64,000 nt of DNA, from positions 3,284 through 67,283 of the forward strand of contig CAJUCE010000027.1 of the NCBI GenBank assembly GCA_910584865.1, written 5' to 3'. Each line of letters begins with the position of its first letter. Position 1 is the first letter of the stretch. Positions 1-10,074 of this stretch are shown one piece after another. Both the position numbers and the translations under genes were made by a program. The stretch is from an uncultured Acetatifactor sp. Lineage in GTDB: Bacteria; Bacillota; Clostridia; Lachnospirales; Lachnospiraceae. The notes under the pieces are model-generated. The model had not been told where the DNA came from and ran no database searches. It saw only the letters and a program-made list of their open reading frames with translations.

Positions 1-2
1 GT

Positions 3-3000
3 GATGGACGAGGTGGTGCTGAAAGCCAGGTAACACCCGCATCCCCATCTTCCCCTCAAACTATAAAACCGCCTGCAGATGGTTCCAAGCCGTCTGTGGG
101 CGGTTTTTTCGTTGTGCCGCCAAGGTCACAGGAAACCCTACAGGTATCCCGCACAGATACGGGGGAGATTCCGGAAGAAAGACCGGAAACTGTCAGGCAG
201 CCGGGGCAGGGAACAGGTTCCATACAGCCGCAGGGTGAAAAAGCAGCGCCGGAAACAGCACCCGAAAAGGAATCAGAAGAGGCACCGGTTCCGGAAAATA
301 AAATCCTTCCGGAGCAGAAACTGGGAGAGGCATCACAGCCAGAAACAGGTACGGCAGAGAGAGCAGCAGAAATGCCGGAAAAAGCAAATCCTGCGGAGAA
401 CGGAAATCCTGAAAGATCCGGGGAAACAAAGGCGGAAACACCGTCCTATTCCTCCGGCCTGCTGGAAGAGGAGGAAGTCTCTGAACTTCTGGATATGGTT
501 TTATGTGCGGACGACCTGGTTCCGGACGCAAGGGTATGGCATTCTGAAATCTGCGGTTTTTTCCAGAGGGGCAACAGCCAGGAGAAAAAGGCAGATGCCC
601 TGAAACTGATCTACGGGGAAATGGACGAGGATTACACCATCCAGGACGGCGGTTATCAGGTGCATATTTTAGGGCAGAGCGAGGGGATTGTGTTTCAGGC
701 GGATGGAGGCGATTATTTTTATCCGTATCTGGAACTGTCAAAGCGGATCGATGCCCTTATCCTGGAGGGCACTTATCCGTTCAGCATAGAGGAAGAAGAA
801 CTGGATGATTTTGCAATCCCGGACGAAAAAGAGGAGCTGGAGGAAAGCCGCAGGGACAGTGAAGCCGTCCCTTATGCGGATGATGCAGTGGAGGAACAGG
901 AGAGAAACCTCCAGGGGCAGGAACAGCCGGAAATGGAGCAGGGAATAGCCGATGGGAACAAACCGGCGGAGGCAGAGGATCATGAACCGACCGAGACAGA
1001 GCTGCGCTATATCCATGCAGTCCTGCGTGACCAGTCCTGCTCCCTGTACCTGCAGAAGTCCATCCAGGAATATTTCGCCGGCCATCCGGATAAAGGGCAG
1101 AGGGAAGCATTTGTAAAGGAGGCCTATTTTACCGGCAGCATGGAACTGGAAGCGGACGGGATACAGATCAGGGCGAAGACCTTGTGGGACGGGATGCATA
1201 TCCGGGCATATGAGCCGACGGGAACCATAGAGATTAACCTGTCCTGGGAGCATGTAGCGGTCCATATCGCCCCCCTGATTGCCAGCGGCACCTATGTAAA
1301 TCCCAATACGCCAAAACCGCCGGACAGGCAGGAGGTCATAGACTATTTCTTGGCGAAAGGCGGCATAGGCTACTATAACGATAAACTGCAGATTTACCGG
1401 GTAATGACCTCTTACCTTTCCGCCAGGGAGCGCATTGCGGCACTGAAAAGGGTGTATGGGATGGGAGGCCGTGGGTCAAAGCTGGCGAACGGCGGCCATT
1501 ACAGCGTGGATTATAACAGCACAGGATATAAGATTGAATACTCCCATGACGGCGTGGAAATCAGGGAGAAGATGACCTGGGAGAAAGTGGAGAGGCGCAT
1601 CATGGAGCTGATCCGCCAGGATGCCTATCTGAGTGAAGAAGAGGAAGCGGAACTGGAACATGAGGAAGAGATGCATTATGCCCCGGAGGAGACGGGGATG
1701 CCGGAAGAAGCGCCGGACAGACAGCTTTCCCTCTTTGACATGGGGATGGAATCCGGTTATGAGGACAATACCGGTTCCGGCCAGGATGCCCTGCTGGATA
1801 CAGATAAAGTGCCGGAGCAGCTCCGCCCCTTCCAGGAGGGTGAGAGGATTTCCTACAATGGCAGGGTTTATGAGATCCTGCAGTATCTCTATGATAACAG
1901 GACGGTGGAGATTGGGGATATCAGCCAGTTAGAGAACCTGAATGGGTTTAAGATCCGGGAACGGGTTCCGGCCACAGAGATTGAGGGCTGCCAGACAGTG
2001 GAGGATGGCCGTTCTGACGGAGAGGCAGCATCCCAGACAACAGGGACAGCCCAAAATACCATACCTGCGGTGGGTGAACCGGAGATTTTGCATGTGCAGA
2101 CACCTGCAGAGGCCGTGCAGGAAGAGGGAACGGATAACCGCATCATCCAGAAGGATTCCGGCCAGCAGGGGTTCCACAGTCTTAACTACCGCTACTTAGA
2201 AGAGCATCACCTGTATGACGGCGGCCCCAAAACGAAGTTCCAGAACAACGTGGCGGCCATCCGGCTTTTAAAGGAACTGGAAGAGCAGGGACGGAAGGCA
2301 ACCGCAGAGGAACAGGTCATCCTTGCGAAATATGTAGGCTGGGGCGGCCTGGCAAATGCCCTGACGCCGGGAAAGAGCGGATGGGAGTCACAGTATGAGG
2401 AAATTCGGCAGCTTCTCACGGAAGAGGAATTTCAGGCCGCGCAGGAAAGCACCCTTACCGCATACTACACGGAGCAGGGAGTGATCCGGCATATCTATGA
2501 CGCGCTGGAGAAGTTCGGCTTCCACGGAGGAAATATCTTAGACCCTGCCATGGCGACCGGGAACTTTTTTTCCGTCCTGCCGGAAAGCATGGCGGACTCC
2601 CGGCTGTACGGCGTGGAGATTGAACCCATTTCCGGGCATATCGCAAAGCACCTTTATCCCGGCGCGGATATCCAGGTCACAGGCTTCGAGCATACCAGCC
2701 ACCCGGACCAGTTCTTTGATGTGGTCATCGGCAACATCCCCTTCAATTCCATCAAGGTGGACGACCCCAGATACAACCGCTATAACTTCCGCATCCATGA
2801 TTATTTCCTGGCAAAATCCCTGGACAAGACACGTCCAGGTGGAATTGTGGCGGTTATCACGTCCAAATATACCCTGGACAAGGCAAATTCCGGCAGCCGG
2901 AGATACCTGGCACAGCGGGCGGAGCTTCTGGGAGCCATCCGCCTGCCGGGCAATGCGTTCAGACAGGTGGCGGGGACGAAGGCCACCACGGACATCCTGT

Positions 3001-6000
3001 TCCTAAAAAAGCGGGAACGGGAGATCGTGCCGGATGAAACCAACAGCCCGTGGCTGTCGGTGGAGCAGAATGCAGAGGGCATCCCCATGAATACCTGGTT
3101 TATCGACCACCCGGAGATGGTGCTGGGGAAGATGGTGTTTGATGAGAGTGTGTATGGCAATGAGAAAAGCACGGCCTGCCATCCCATGCCGGGAGACGAC
3201 CTGGACGAGCGGCTGGAACGTGCCGTCAGTTATCTGGAAGGAACCTACGAGGAGCCGGAACAGCAGGGAGATATACCGCAGGCGGAGGGCGCTCCCGAAA
3301 TAAAATCCATCCCCTCAGACCCGGCAGTACGCAACTTTTCCTATGCTCTGGCGGATGGGAAACTGTATTACCGGGAGCATTCCCGGATGTATGAGCAGGA
3401 TATTACAGGAAGGAAGGCGGAGCGCATCAAAGGGCTTGTGGAGATCACACAGGCGGTACGCAGGCTCATAGATTTCCAGAACCAGGAACAGGAAAGCCGG
3501 CCTGCAGTGGAATATGAAGCAGCCCTGCAGGAGCATATCGGAGGGCTGAACCGGATTTATGACCGCTTTGTGAAGGAGTACGGCTATATCAATGCCTATG
3601 CCAATGTGACGGCATTCTCCAGGGATGCCAACGCGCCGCTCCTGCGCTCCATCGAGAGGAAGAAGAAAGACGGGACAAGGGAAAACGGACAAAAAGATGT
3701 CCGTTATGAAAAGACCGCCATATTTTACAAGGCCACCATCCGGCCAAAGGCCATGCCCGCCGTGGTGGAATCCGCAGAAGAGGCATTGAAGGTCTCCCTG
3801 AACGTAAAGGGCAGGCTTGACCTGGACTATATGGCGCAGCTGTACCGGAAGCCGGACGGCGGCAGGGCAACAAAGGATGAAATCATAGAAGAACTGGGGG
3901 AACAGATCTACCAGGACCCGGTACTGTATGCGGGGAACCCTTATGCCGGATGGCAGACTGCCGGGGAATACTTAAGCGGCTATGTAAAGGACAAGCTGGC
4001 GGAGGCGGTCATCAAAGCGGAAGAAGAGCCGGAGAGGTTCTCCCGGAACGTGGAGGCCCTGCGGACGGTACAGCCTGTGCCGCTGACAGCCCAGGAGATC
4101 AGTTTCTCTCTGGGGGCACCCTGGATACCGTTGGAGACTTACCAGGAGTTTATGTATGAAGTGTTCAAAACCCAGGAGGGGAGCAGATACGGGAGGTATG
4201 CCACGGAACTGGAATTTTCCCGATACAGCGGCGTTTACTTCATTGCAAACAAAGGGAACGAAAGAGGCTCCGTCACCGCCTGCCAGGTCTATGGCACAGA
4301 ACGGATGAATGCTTATGAGATCCTGGAGGCATCCCTGAACCTGCGGTTCGTGGAGGTAAAAGACCGGGTGGAATATACAGACCCGGATACCGGCGAGGAT
4401 AAGGTGAAATATGTGCTGAACAGAAAGGAGACCATCCTTGCCAGGGAGAAGCAGGCGCAGATCAAGGCGGAGTTCGAGCGGTGGCTCTTTGCGGAGCCGG
4501 AGCGGGCGGCAAGGCTGACAAAGCTGTACAACGACCGGTTCAATAACATCCGCCCCCGCACCTATGACGGCTCTGACCTGGTTCTGCCGGACTTATCGGA
4601 GGATATCCGGCTGCGGCCCCACCAGCTGGATGTGATAGCCCACGGACTGTACGGGGACGGGAATCTTCTGATGGCCCACGAGGTAGGGGCGGGAAAGACC
4701 TATGCCGCCATTGTGCTGGCCCATGAATTAAAGCGGCTGGGGAAGGTGGCAAAGCCTCTGATCGCCGTGCCGAACCATCTGGTAGGCCAGTGGTCCGATG
4801 CCTATATGGAGCTGTACCCAAACGCCAACATTTTAGTGGCGGAAAAGAAGGATTTCCAGAAACAGAACCGCCGCCGTTTTGTGAGCCGGATCGCCACCGG
4901 GGAGTATGACTGCATCATCATGGCCCATTCCAGCTTTGAACTGATCGGGCTGTCCAGGGAGAGACAGCTGGCGGCCATGGAGACTGAACTGAACGAGGTG
5001 ACAAGGGCCATTGACGAGCAGAAGGCCAGGGACGGAAAGAACTGGTCCTTAAAGCAGATGCAGATCTTCCGGAAGAACCTGCAGTTTAGGTACGACCAGC
5101 TGTTCAAGGCGGAGAAGAAGGATGATGTGATCAATTTTGAGGAACTGGGTGTGGATGCCCTGATTGTGGACGAGGCCCATGCCTACAAGAATAATTTTTC
5201 CTATACCAAGATGCGCAACGTGGCGGGCATCAGCGGCCAGAGCAGCCAGCGGGCCATGGACATGCACCAGAAATGCCAGTATATCAATGAGATCAGCGGG
5301 GGAAAGGGTGTCATCTATCTGACCGGGACTCCCGTGAGCAACTCCATGTCGGAATTATATGTGATGCAGAAAACCCTGCAGCCGAAGGAGCTGGAGAGGC
5401 GGGGGCTTCTGATGTTTGACGCCTGGGCAGGGACTTTCGGGCGGGTTACATCTTCTTTGGAGATCCGGCCGGAGGGCAACGGCTACCAGATGAAGAACCG
5501 GTTCTCCCAGTTCCACAACCTGCCGGAACTGATGGGCATGTTTTCCATGATTGCGGATATCCGGACGGCGGACATGCTGGAACTGCCCACACCGGAGCTG
5601 AAAACCGGCAGCCCACAGGTCATCAAATCGGTCTGCACTCCCGACCAGAAACGGATCGTCATGGAGCTGGCAGAGCGGGCGGAGGCCATCCGGAACGGCG
5701 TGGTGGACAGCAGCCAGGACAATTTCCTGAAGCTGACCCATGAGGCCAGACTGCTCTCCATAGACCCCAGGGCCATCGACCCGGAGATACCGGACGACCC
5801 CGGCACCAAGCTGAACCTGTGCGCCGGAAAGGTGGCGAAAATTTATCAGGAGACAGCAGCGGACAGGCTGACACAGCTAATCTTCTGTGACCAGGGGACA
5901 CCGAAATATGACGGCAGTTTCAACTTTTATGAGGCAGCAAAGACAGCACTGATTGCACAGGGAGTTAGAGCGGAGGAAATCACCTTTATTCATGACGCAA

Positions 6001-7487
6001 AGACGGACGTACAGCGGGAACAGCTTTTTGAAAAGGTGAGGAAAGGGGAAATCCGCATTTTGATGGGCAGTACGGAGAAGATGGGAACCGGCATGAACGT
6101 GCAGGAGAAACTCATTGCGTTGCACCACCTGGATGTGCCGTGGCGCCCGGCCGATCTGACCCAAAGGAACGGGCGGATTTTAAGGCAGGGCAACGAAAAC
6201 AGGGAGGTCTCCATCTTCAATTACATCACGGAGAATACCTTTGACAGCTACCTCTGGCAGATTTTGGAGCAGAAACAGCGGTACATCAGCCAGATCATGA
6301 CCGGCCGCTCCCCGCTTAGAACCTGCGAGGATTTAGACGAGACTGTGCTGCAGTATGCAGAGTTCAAGGCGCTGGCGACCTCTGACCCAAGGGTGAAGGA
6401 GAAGATGGAGACGGACAACGAGATCAACCGGCTGACGGTGCTGAAATCTTCCTGGCAGAGCCAGCAGGCCCAGCTGCAGGAGCAGGCCAGCCGCCACTAT
6501 CCGGTCCGGATTGCCCGGAAGGAGAACGAGATAGCGGTCAGGGACGAGGATATCCGGACGTATCAGGCCAATAAGACGGAAGACTTTCGCATGGTGATTG
6601 ACGGGCGTATCCATGACGAGCGCACAAAGGCGGCGGAACACCTGATGGTGTGTGGCCGCAGGGTTATGAAGATGGAGGCGGGTTCCTTCCTTGATGTTGG
6701 CAGCTATGCAGGGCTTACCATCCGGCTGACAAAGCCAGACATGGGCGGGATGAAGATCCGGCTGTGTGGGAAGGGGAGCTACAGCACCGATTACGGTGAT
6801 TCCGAACTGGGGAACATCACCCGCATTGAGCATCTTGCAGACCGCATCGTGTCGGATGACAAATATGACAGGGAGGAGCTTGCCAGCCTGAAACAGCAGC
6901 TTGCGGCGGCAAAGGAACAGTGCGGGAAACCCTTCCCGGATGAGGAAAGGCTGCTGGAACTGCAGAAGAAAAAGGTGCAGCTTGATCTTGCACTGGAATT
7001 TAAGGAGGACGGGGAGGACGTGATGGCCGCAGAGGAAAACGGGGAGGGGAGCGGGCAGGGAGACAGAAAGGAACCGCCCACACTGGAGCAGAGGATTTAC
7101 CGGAAGCTCCGCCTGTTTGCGGCTCCAATCCTGGATGGAGAAGCCTATTATATGAAGCTGCAGGCAAAGGGGTATGAGGATCTGGTGGTGGAGGCCATTG
7201 GAGGGGAGGAATACAGCATTGCCCATTATTATGACCAGAACGGGGATTCCATGCGTGACCCGGAGATCACCTTTACCATCGACCGGGAAAACAAATCCAT
7301 CCACCCCGTCTCTTTTCTTCAGGACGGCATCGGAGTGTATTATGAGACGGCGGATGCATCCCCCGCAATGGTAAGGGATTTGAAAGGGTTTATGGTGCAG
7401 TGGTTTACCAACATTAAAAGCCAGAAATTTGAGCAGGTAAAAATCAAAAGATACGAACAGGAAGAAGAAAACAGCATGGAACGATAG
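3..7487 (+). CDS. Giant N6-adenine DNA methylase / SNF2-type helicase fusion, 5' partial
   Basis: Predicted DNA-modifying and DNA-translocating protein of ICE and phage type. Numbering from the GTG at 96: residues 1-140 are Glu/Pro-rich and low complexity. A methylase domain has motif I DPAMATGNF near 816 and an NPPY-like motif (GNIPF) near 880. A superfamily-2 helicase has Walker A HEVGAGKT at 1528-1535, a DEAH box at 1692, LTGTPVSNS, and a C-terminal helicase lobe with TEKMGTGMNVQ and QRNGRILRQGN around 1990-2030. The frame is open to the first complete codon at nt 3, so the GTG at 96 is not a convincing start and the gene probably begins upstream of the window. It ends in EEENSMER, a terminus shared with other ICE genes here. 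Phage P1 DarB and related injected antirestriction proteins have the same architecture; a similar role here is inference. Confidence 0.93.
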   Translation, partial: DGRGGAESQVTPASPSSPQTIKPPADGSKPSVGGFFVVPPRSQETLQVSRTDTGEIPEERPETVRQPGQGTGSIQPQGEKAAPETAPEKESEEAPVPENKILPEQKLGEASQPETGTAERAAEMPEKANPAENGNPERSGETKAETPSYSSGLLEEEEVSELLDMVLCADDLVPDARVWHSEICGFFQRGNSQEKKADALKLIYGEMDEDYTIQDGGYQVHILGQSEGIVFQADGGDYFYPYLELSKRIDALILEGTYPFSIEEEELDDFAIPDEKEELEESRRDSEAVPYADDAVEEQERNLQGQEQPEMEQGIADGNKPAEAEDHEPTETELRYIHAVLRDQSCSLYLQKSIQEYFAGHPDKGQREAFVKEAYFTGSMELEADGIQIRAKTLWDGMHIRAYEPTGTIEINLSWEHVAVHIAPLIASGTYVNPNTPKPPDRQEVIDYFLAKGGIGYYNDKLQIYRVMTSYLSARERIAALKRVYGMGGRGSKLANGGHYSVDYNSTGYKIEYSHDGVEIREKMTWEKVERRIMELIRQDAYLSEEEEAELEHEEEMHYAPEETGMPEEAPDRQLSLFDMGMESGYEDNTGSGQDALLDTDKVPEQLRPFQEGERISYNGRVYEILQYLYDNRTVEIGDISQLENLNGFKIRERVPATEIEGCQTVEDGRSDGEAASQTTGTAQNTIPAVGEPEILHVQTPAEAVQEEGTDNRIIQKDSGQQGFHSLNYRYLEEHHLYDGGPKTKFQNNVAAIRLLKELEEQGRKATAEEQVILAKYVGWGGLANALTPGKSGWESQYEEIRQLLTEEEFQAAQESTLTAYYTEQGVIRHIYDALEKFGFHGGNILDPAMATGNFFSVLPESMADSRLYGVEIEPISGHIAKHLYPGADIQVTGFEHTSHPDQFFDVVIGNIPFNSIKVDDPRYNRYNFRIHDYFLAKSLDKTRPGGIVAVITSKYTLDKANSGSRRYLAQRAELLGAIRLPGNAFRQVAGTKATTDILFLKKREREIVPDETNSPWLSVEQNAEGIPMNTWFIDHPEMVLGKMVFDESVYGNEKSTACHPMPGDDLDERLERAVSYLEGTYEEPEQQGDIPQAEGAPEIKSIPSDPAVRNFSYALADGKLYYREHSRMYEQDITGRKAERIKGLVEITQAVRRLIDFQNQEQESRPAVEYEAALQEHIGGLNRIYDRFVKEYGYINAYANVTAFSRDANAPLLRSIERKKKDGTRENGQKDVRYEKTAIFYKATIRPKAMPAVVESAEEALKVSLNVKGRLDLDYMAQLYRKPDGGRATKDEIIEELGEQIYQDPVLYAGNPYAGWQTAGEYLSGYVKDKLAEAVIKAEEEPERFSRNVEALRTVQPVPLTAQEISFSLGAPWIPLETYQEFMYEVFKTQEGSRYGRYATELEFSRYSGVYFIANKGNERGSVTACQVYGTERMNAYEILEASLNLRFVEVKDRVEYTDPDTGEDKVKYVLNRKETILAREKQAQIKAEFERWLFAEPERAARLTKLYNDRFNNIRPRTYDGSDLVLPDLSEDIRLRPHQLDVIAHGLYGDGNLLMAHEVGAGKTYAAIVLAHELKRLGKVAKPLIAVPNHLVGQWSDAYMELYPNANILVAEKKDFQKQNRRRFVSRIATGEYDCIIMAHSSFELIGLSRERQLAAMETELNEVTRAIDEQKARDGKNWSLKQMQIFRKNLQFRYDQLFKAEKKDDVINFEELGVDALIVDEAHAYKNNFSYTKMRNVAGISGQSSQRAMDMHQKCQYINEISGGKGVIYLTGTPVSNSMSELYVMQKTLQPKELERRGLLMFDAWAGTFGRVTSSLEIRPEGNGYQMKNRFSQFHNLPELMGMFSMIADIRTADMLELPTPELKTGSPQVIKSVCTPDQKRIVMELAERAEAIRNGVVDSSQDNFLKLTHEARLLSIDPRAIDPEIPDDPGTKLNLCAGKVAKIYQETAADRLTQLIFCDQGTPKYDGSFNFYEAAKTALIAQGVRAEEITFIHDAKTDVQREQLFEKVRKGEIRILMGSTEKMGTGMNVQEKLIALHHLDVPWRPADLTQRNGRILRQGNENREVSIFNYITENTFDSYLWQILEQKQRYISQIMTGRSPLRTCEDLDETVLQYAEFKALATSDPRVKEKMETDNEINRLTVLKSSWQSQQAQLQEQASRHYPVRIARKENEIAVRDEDIRTYQANKTEDFRMVIDGRIHDERTKAAEHLMVCGRRVMKMEAGSFLDVGSYAGLTIRLTKPDMGGMKIRLCGKGSYSTDYGDSELGNITRIEHLADRIVSDDKYDREELASLKQQLAAAKEQCGKPFPDEERLLELQKKKVQLDLALEFKEDGEDVMAAEENGEGSGQGDRKEPPTLEQRIYRKLRLFAAPILDGEAYYMKLQAKGYEDLVVEAIGGEEYSIAHYYDQNGDSMRDPEITFTIDRENKSIHPVSFLQDGIGVYYETADASPAMVRDLKGFMVQWFTNIKSQKFEQVKIKRYEQEEENSMER

Positions 7488-7611
7488 AAAGGAGATTCAG
7501 GAGAGCGAAAACAGGCCAAACACTGCAGGAGCCAAAAAGGTAAGCAGGATTTCACAGGAAGCGAAAGCAGGTGTAGACAACGGTTTCTTGTGAAAGGCAG
7601 GTATTTGGCGG

Positions 7612-8604
7612 TTGAGACATACCAGAGAGGACTTGAAAGCCATGCAGGGATGGAGCCTGGAACGGAAGATACAGGTGACGCAGACCCGGATTCTGGAATG
7701 GTACTTACGGTTTGGAGGACAGGTTTTCGTCAGTTTTTCTGGCGGAAAGGATTCGACTGTGCTCCTTGACATTGCCCGCAGGGTATACTCCGATATCCCG
7801 GCGGTGTTCGTGGATACGGGGCTGGAATACCCGGAGCTTCGGGAGTTTGTAAAGACGAAAGAGAACGTGAACTGGCTGCGGCCCAGATACCCGTTCCCGC
7901 AGATTATAGAGAAATATGGGTATCCGGTCATCTCCAAGGAGATAGCGGACTGCGTGGATGGTGCGCGGAAGGGGCAGGCCACAAGGATTGAGAGGCTGAA
8001 CGGGACGCTGCTGGCGCCGGACGGCAGCAAGTCCGTATATAATTGTGAGAATTACCGGTATTTACTGGAGGCGCCATTCAAGATATCAGCCAGATGCTGT
8101 TATCATATGAAGAAAGCGCCTATTTACCGGTTTGAGCATCAGACCGGCAGGCATGGGATTGTGGGGCTGATGGCCCAGGAGAGCCGCTTGCGGACACAGA
8201 AGTGGCTCCAGTACGGATGCAACGGGTTTGAACGGAAGCGTCCTTTAAGCCAGCCCATGGCGTTCTGGTTGGAACAGGATATTTTGGAATACCTGAAAAG
8301 AACCGGGATTCCCTACAGCCCTGTTTACGGGGAAATCGAGGAGGCGGAAAAGAAGGACGGAAGCCGGATATTAAAGACCAGCGGGGTATCCAGATCGGGG
8401 TGCATGTACTGTATGTTCGGGGTCCATCTGGAAGAGGAACCCAACCGGTTCCAGCGGATGCAGCAGACCCACCCGAAGCAGTATGACTACTGCATCAACC
8501 GTCTGGGCTGCGGCAGGGTGCTGGATTTTATCGGGGTTCCCTACTGTCTGGAGGACACTAAAAAAACGAAACAAGGAGAGGGGGATGAAGATGGAGCGCA
8601 GTGA
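7612..8604 (+). CDS. PAPS reductase / ATP-pyrophosphatase family protein
   Basis: Belongs to the phosphoadenosine-phosphosulfate reductase superfamily of adenylating enzymes. The PP-loop motif SGGKDST is at residues 43-49 and is followed by the DTGLEYPE segment typical of the family. Cys residues form a CC pair near 163 and a GCMYC cluster near 264, which may bind metal or an Fe-S cluster. The TTG start is chosen because homologues carry a few residues before the conserved EDLKAMQ segment; an ATG at 7642 is the alternative. It follows the giant methylase-helicase and overlaps the next gene by 20 nt, so the two are probably cotranscribed. Dnd phosphorothioation partners (dndB, dndD, dndE) are not seen, so sulfate assimilation and DNA modification both remain unproven. 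Confidence 0.85.
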   Translation: MRHTREDLKAMQGWSLERKIQVTQTRILEWYLRFGGQVFVSFSGGKDSTVLLDIARRVYSDIPAVFVDTGLEYPELREFVKTKENVNWLRPRYPFPQIIEKYGYPVISKEIADCVDGARKGQATRIERLNGTLLAPDGSKSVYNCENYRYLLEAPFKISARCCYHMKKAPIYRFEHQTGRHGIVGLMAQESRLRTQKWLQYGCNGFERKRPLSQPMAFWLEQDILEYLKRTGIPYSPVYGEIEEAEKKDGSRILKTSGVSRSGCMYCMFGVHLEEEPNRFQRMQQTHPKQYDYCINRLGCGRVLDFIGVPYCLEDTKKTKQGEGDEDGAQ

Positions 8605-9973
8605 GATTTATGCCCTTGCAAAACTGGAAACGAATAAGTATCATCTGCGGAAGCTGTACCTGCCCCGTGAGGAGATCCAGGAGATCCGGCAGCTGGAGGG
8701 GACAGGGTACAATGATCTGCGGAGCGTGTTTGAGGGAATTCCGTTTAGGGAAGGTATGGAAAACGGACGGATGAATTTTATCCTGCCGGACAGCCGTGGC
8801 GGGCTGTGTGTCCGGACAAAAGACATGGGTTCAGATTTTCCAAAAAGGAACCAGTATAACGGGGCATCCATGGAGGGGACAAGGGAAGAGATGCTGGCGG
8901 AATTTCGGGAAAGCCTGCAGAGACAGGGATACCACTTCCGGCCCAATGCCTGTTTCCAGAACGTGGACGTGCTGGAAACCCTGCAGAAGATCATGGAACA
9001 CAATACCAGCTTTTTCCAGACGGATTTCAAGTATGACCGGGAGATGCTTTTGGAGGCTGCGGGCGACAGGAACGCATCCCGGCATTTTCTCTGGATGAGC
9101 AGGAAGGGCGGCACCTGGTGCTTTCCGGAGCGGAGCGTGCATATCCGGCAGACCAGCCCGCACAATACCTGGTTCTTTTACGGAGGATGCCGGGACGAGC
9201 AGGTGAAGGCATTCTGGGTGGAGGTGCAGGGCATGAAGGACGACCGGGTGATGGGGGACATACTGGAGATCGATTATCAGAAGCATCTGGACTATCTCTG
9301 TACCCATTCCCACGACCCTGCAGAGGTGGAGGTGGTGTTTAAGAACCCCAACAGCTGCCGCACATTCGGATGGCAGGAGTATGAGCAGAACTGGCAGGCC
9401 ATCACAGACCGGTACGGGACGATGGAACGGAGGCGGTATCTGGTGGAAGATGAATACCAGCTGTTCCAGGATATAGCAGGTACTTATAAGATGTTCTGGG
9501 ACGCGGTGGATGTGACGGAGGTGGACGATTATGTGAAGCGTCTGGAGCATGACAGGCTCCATGACTACGGCTATACTGCAGGGGATATGTCGTTGACCGG
9601 CCCCATGGATGCGGAGCGGGCGGTCATGCAGGGGCTGGAGTGCTATATCCTGAATCCGGACGGTTCCAGGGAGCTGGTCCATGACAGGGAGGCTTACCAG
9701 CAGGCGCTTTCCCATGGGAAGCTGTTTGGCATGGAGGCAGGGGAGAAGGATCTCCTGCGGTACTTCAAACAGGATGCAATCCCGCTTTTTAATGAAGAGG
9801 AAATGAGGAAGATTTATTCCCTTGCACTGCAGGCCGGCATGGAGAACGAGCCGGAGGGGAGCAGGCTGCTGGACGGTATTATCCATAAGGCGGAGTGTTT
9901 CCTTCCGGGGGAAGGGCAGAGGGAGGCACCGGCCAAAGAGCAGGAAGCACTGCCGGGAGATGTTATCCGGTAG
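8585..9973 (+). CDS. Conserved ICE protein of unknown function
   Basis: Encodes 462 soluble residues without signal peptide or membrane segment. I do not recognise a domain. The ATG is preceded by AAGGAGAGGGG and lies inside the end of the PAPS-reductase-like gene, which indicates translational coupling. The N-terminal half is rich in aromatic and charged residues. The C-terminal part (about residues 285-400) contains segments such as DYVKRLEHDRLHDYGYT that resemble the small alpha/beta domains repeated in clostridial ICE proteins. It ends in DVIR after an acidic, Glu-rich tail. An earlier in-frame ATG exists inside the upstream gene but lacks a ribosome-binding site. Function unknown; expression with the DNA-processing operon suggests an accessory role in element maintenance. 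Confidence 0.8.
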   Translation: MKMERSEIYALAKLETNKYHLRKLYLPREEIQEIRQLEGTGYNDLRSVFEGIPFREGMENGRMNFILPDSRGGLCVRTKDMGSDFPKRNQYNGASMEGTREEMLAEFRESLQRQGYHFRPNACFQNVDVLETLQKIMEHNTSFFQTDFKYDREMLLEAAGDRNASRHFLWMSRKGGTWCFPERSVHIRQTSPHNTWFFYGGCRDEQVKAFWVEVQGMKDDRVMGDILEIDYQKHLDYLCTHSHDPAEVEVVFKNPNSCRTFGWQEYEQNWQAITDRYGTMERRRYLVEDEYQLFQDIAGTYKMFWDAVDVTEVDDYVKRLEHDRLHDYGYTAGDMSLTGPMDAERAVMQGLECYILNPDGSRELVHDREAYQQALSHGKLFGMEAGEKDLLRYFKQDAIPLFNEEEMRKIYSLALQAGMENEPEGSRLLDGIIHKAECFLPGEGQREAPAKEQEALPGDVIR

Positions 9974-10074
9974 AACAGCGGCAGGGAGGTTTCGGAATAT
10001 CCTGACGGTTATCAATGAAATCCGGTGCAGGAGGAAAAACAGTTTTGGACTGCAGGGACAGAAAAGGGGGAACG

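Noticed and set aside
79..603. Arg/Lys-rich open frame at the window start
   Set aside because: It overlaps the methylase-helicase gene in another frame; composition is typical of an out-of-frame reading of Glu/Pro-rich codons.
8831..10015. 394-codon minus-strand open frame
   Set aside because: Antisense to a plus-strand gene with a good ribosome-binding site; no protein-like motifs, and Leu/His/Pro-rich as expected from the complement.
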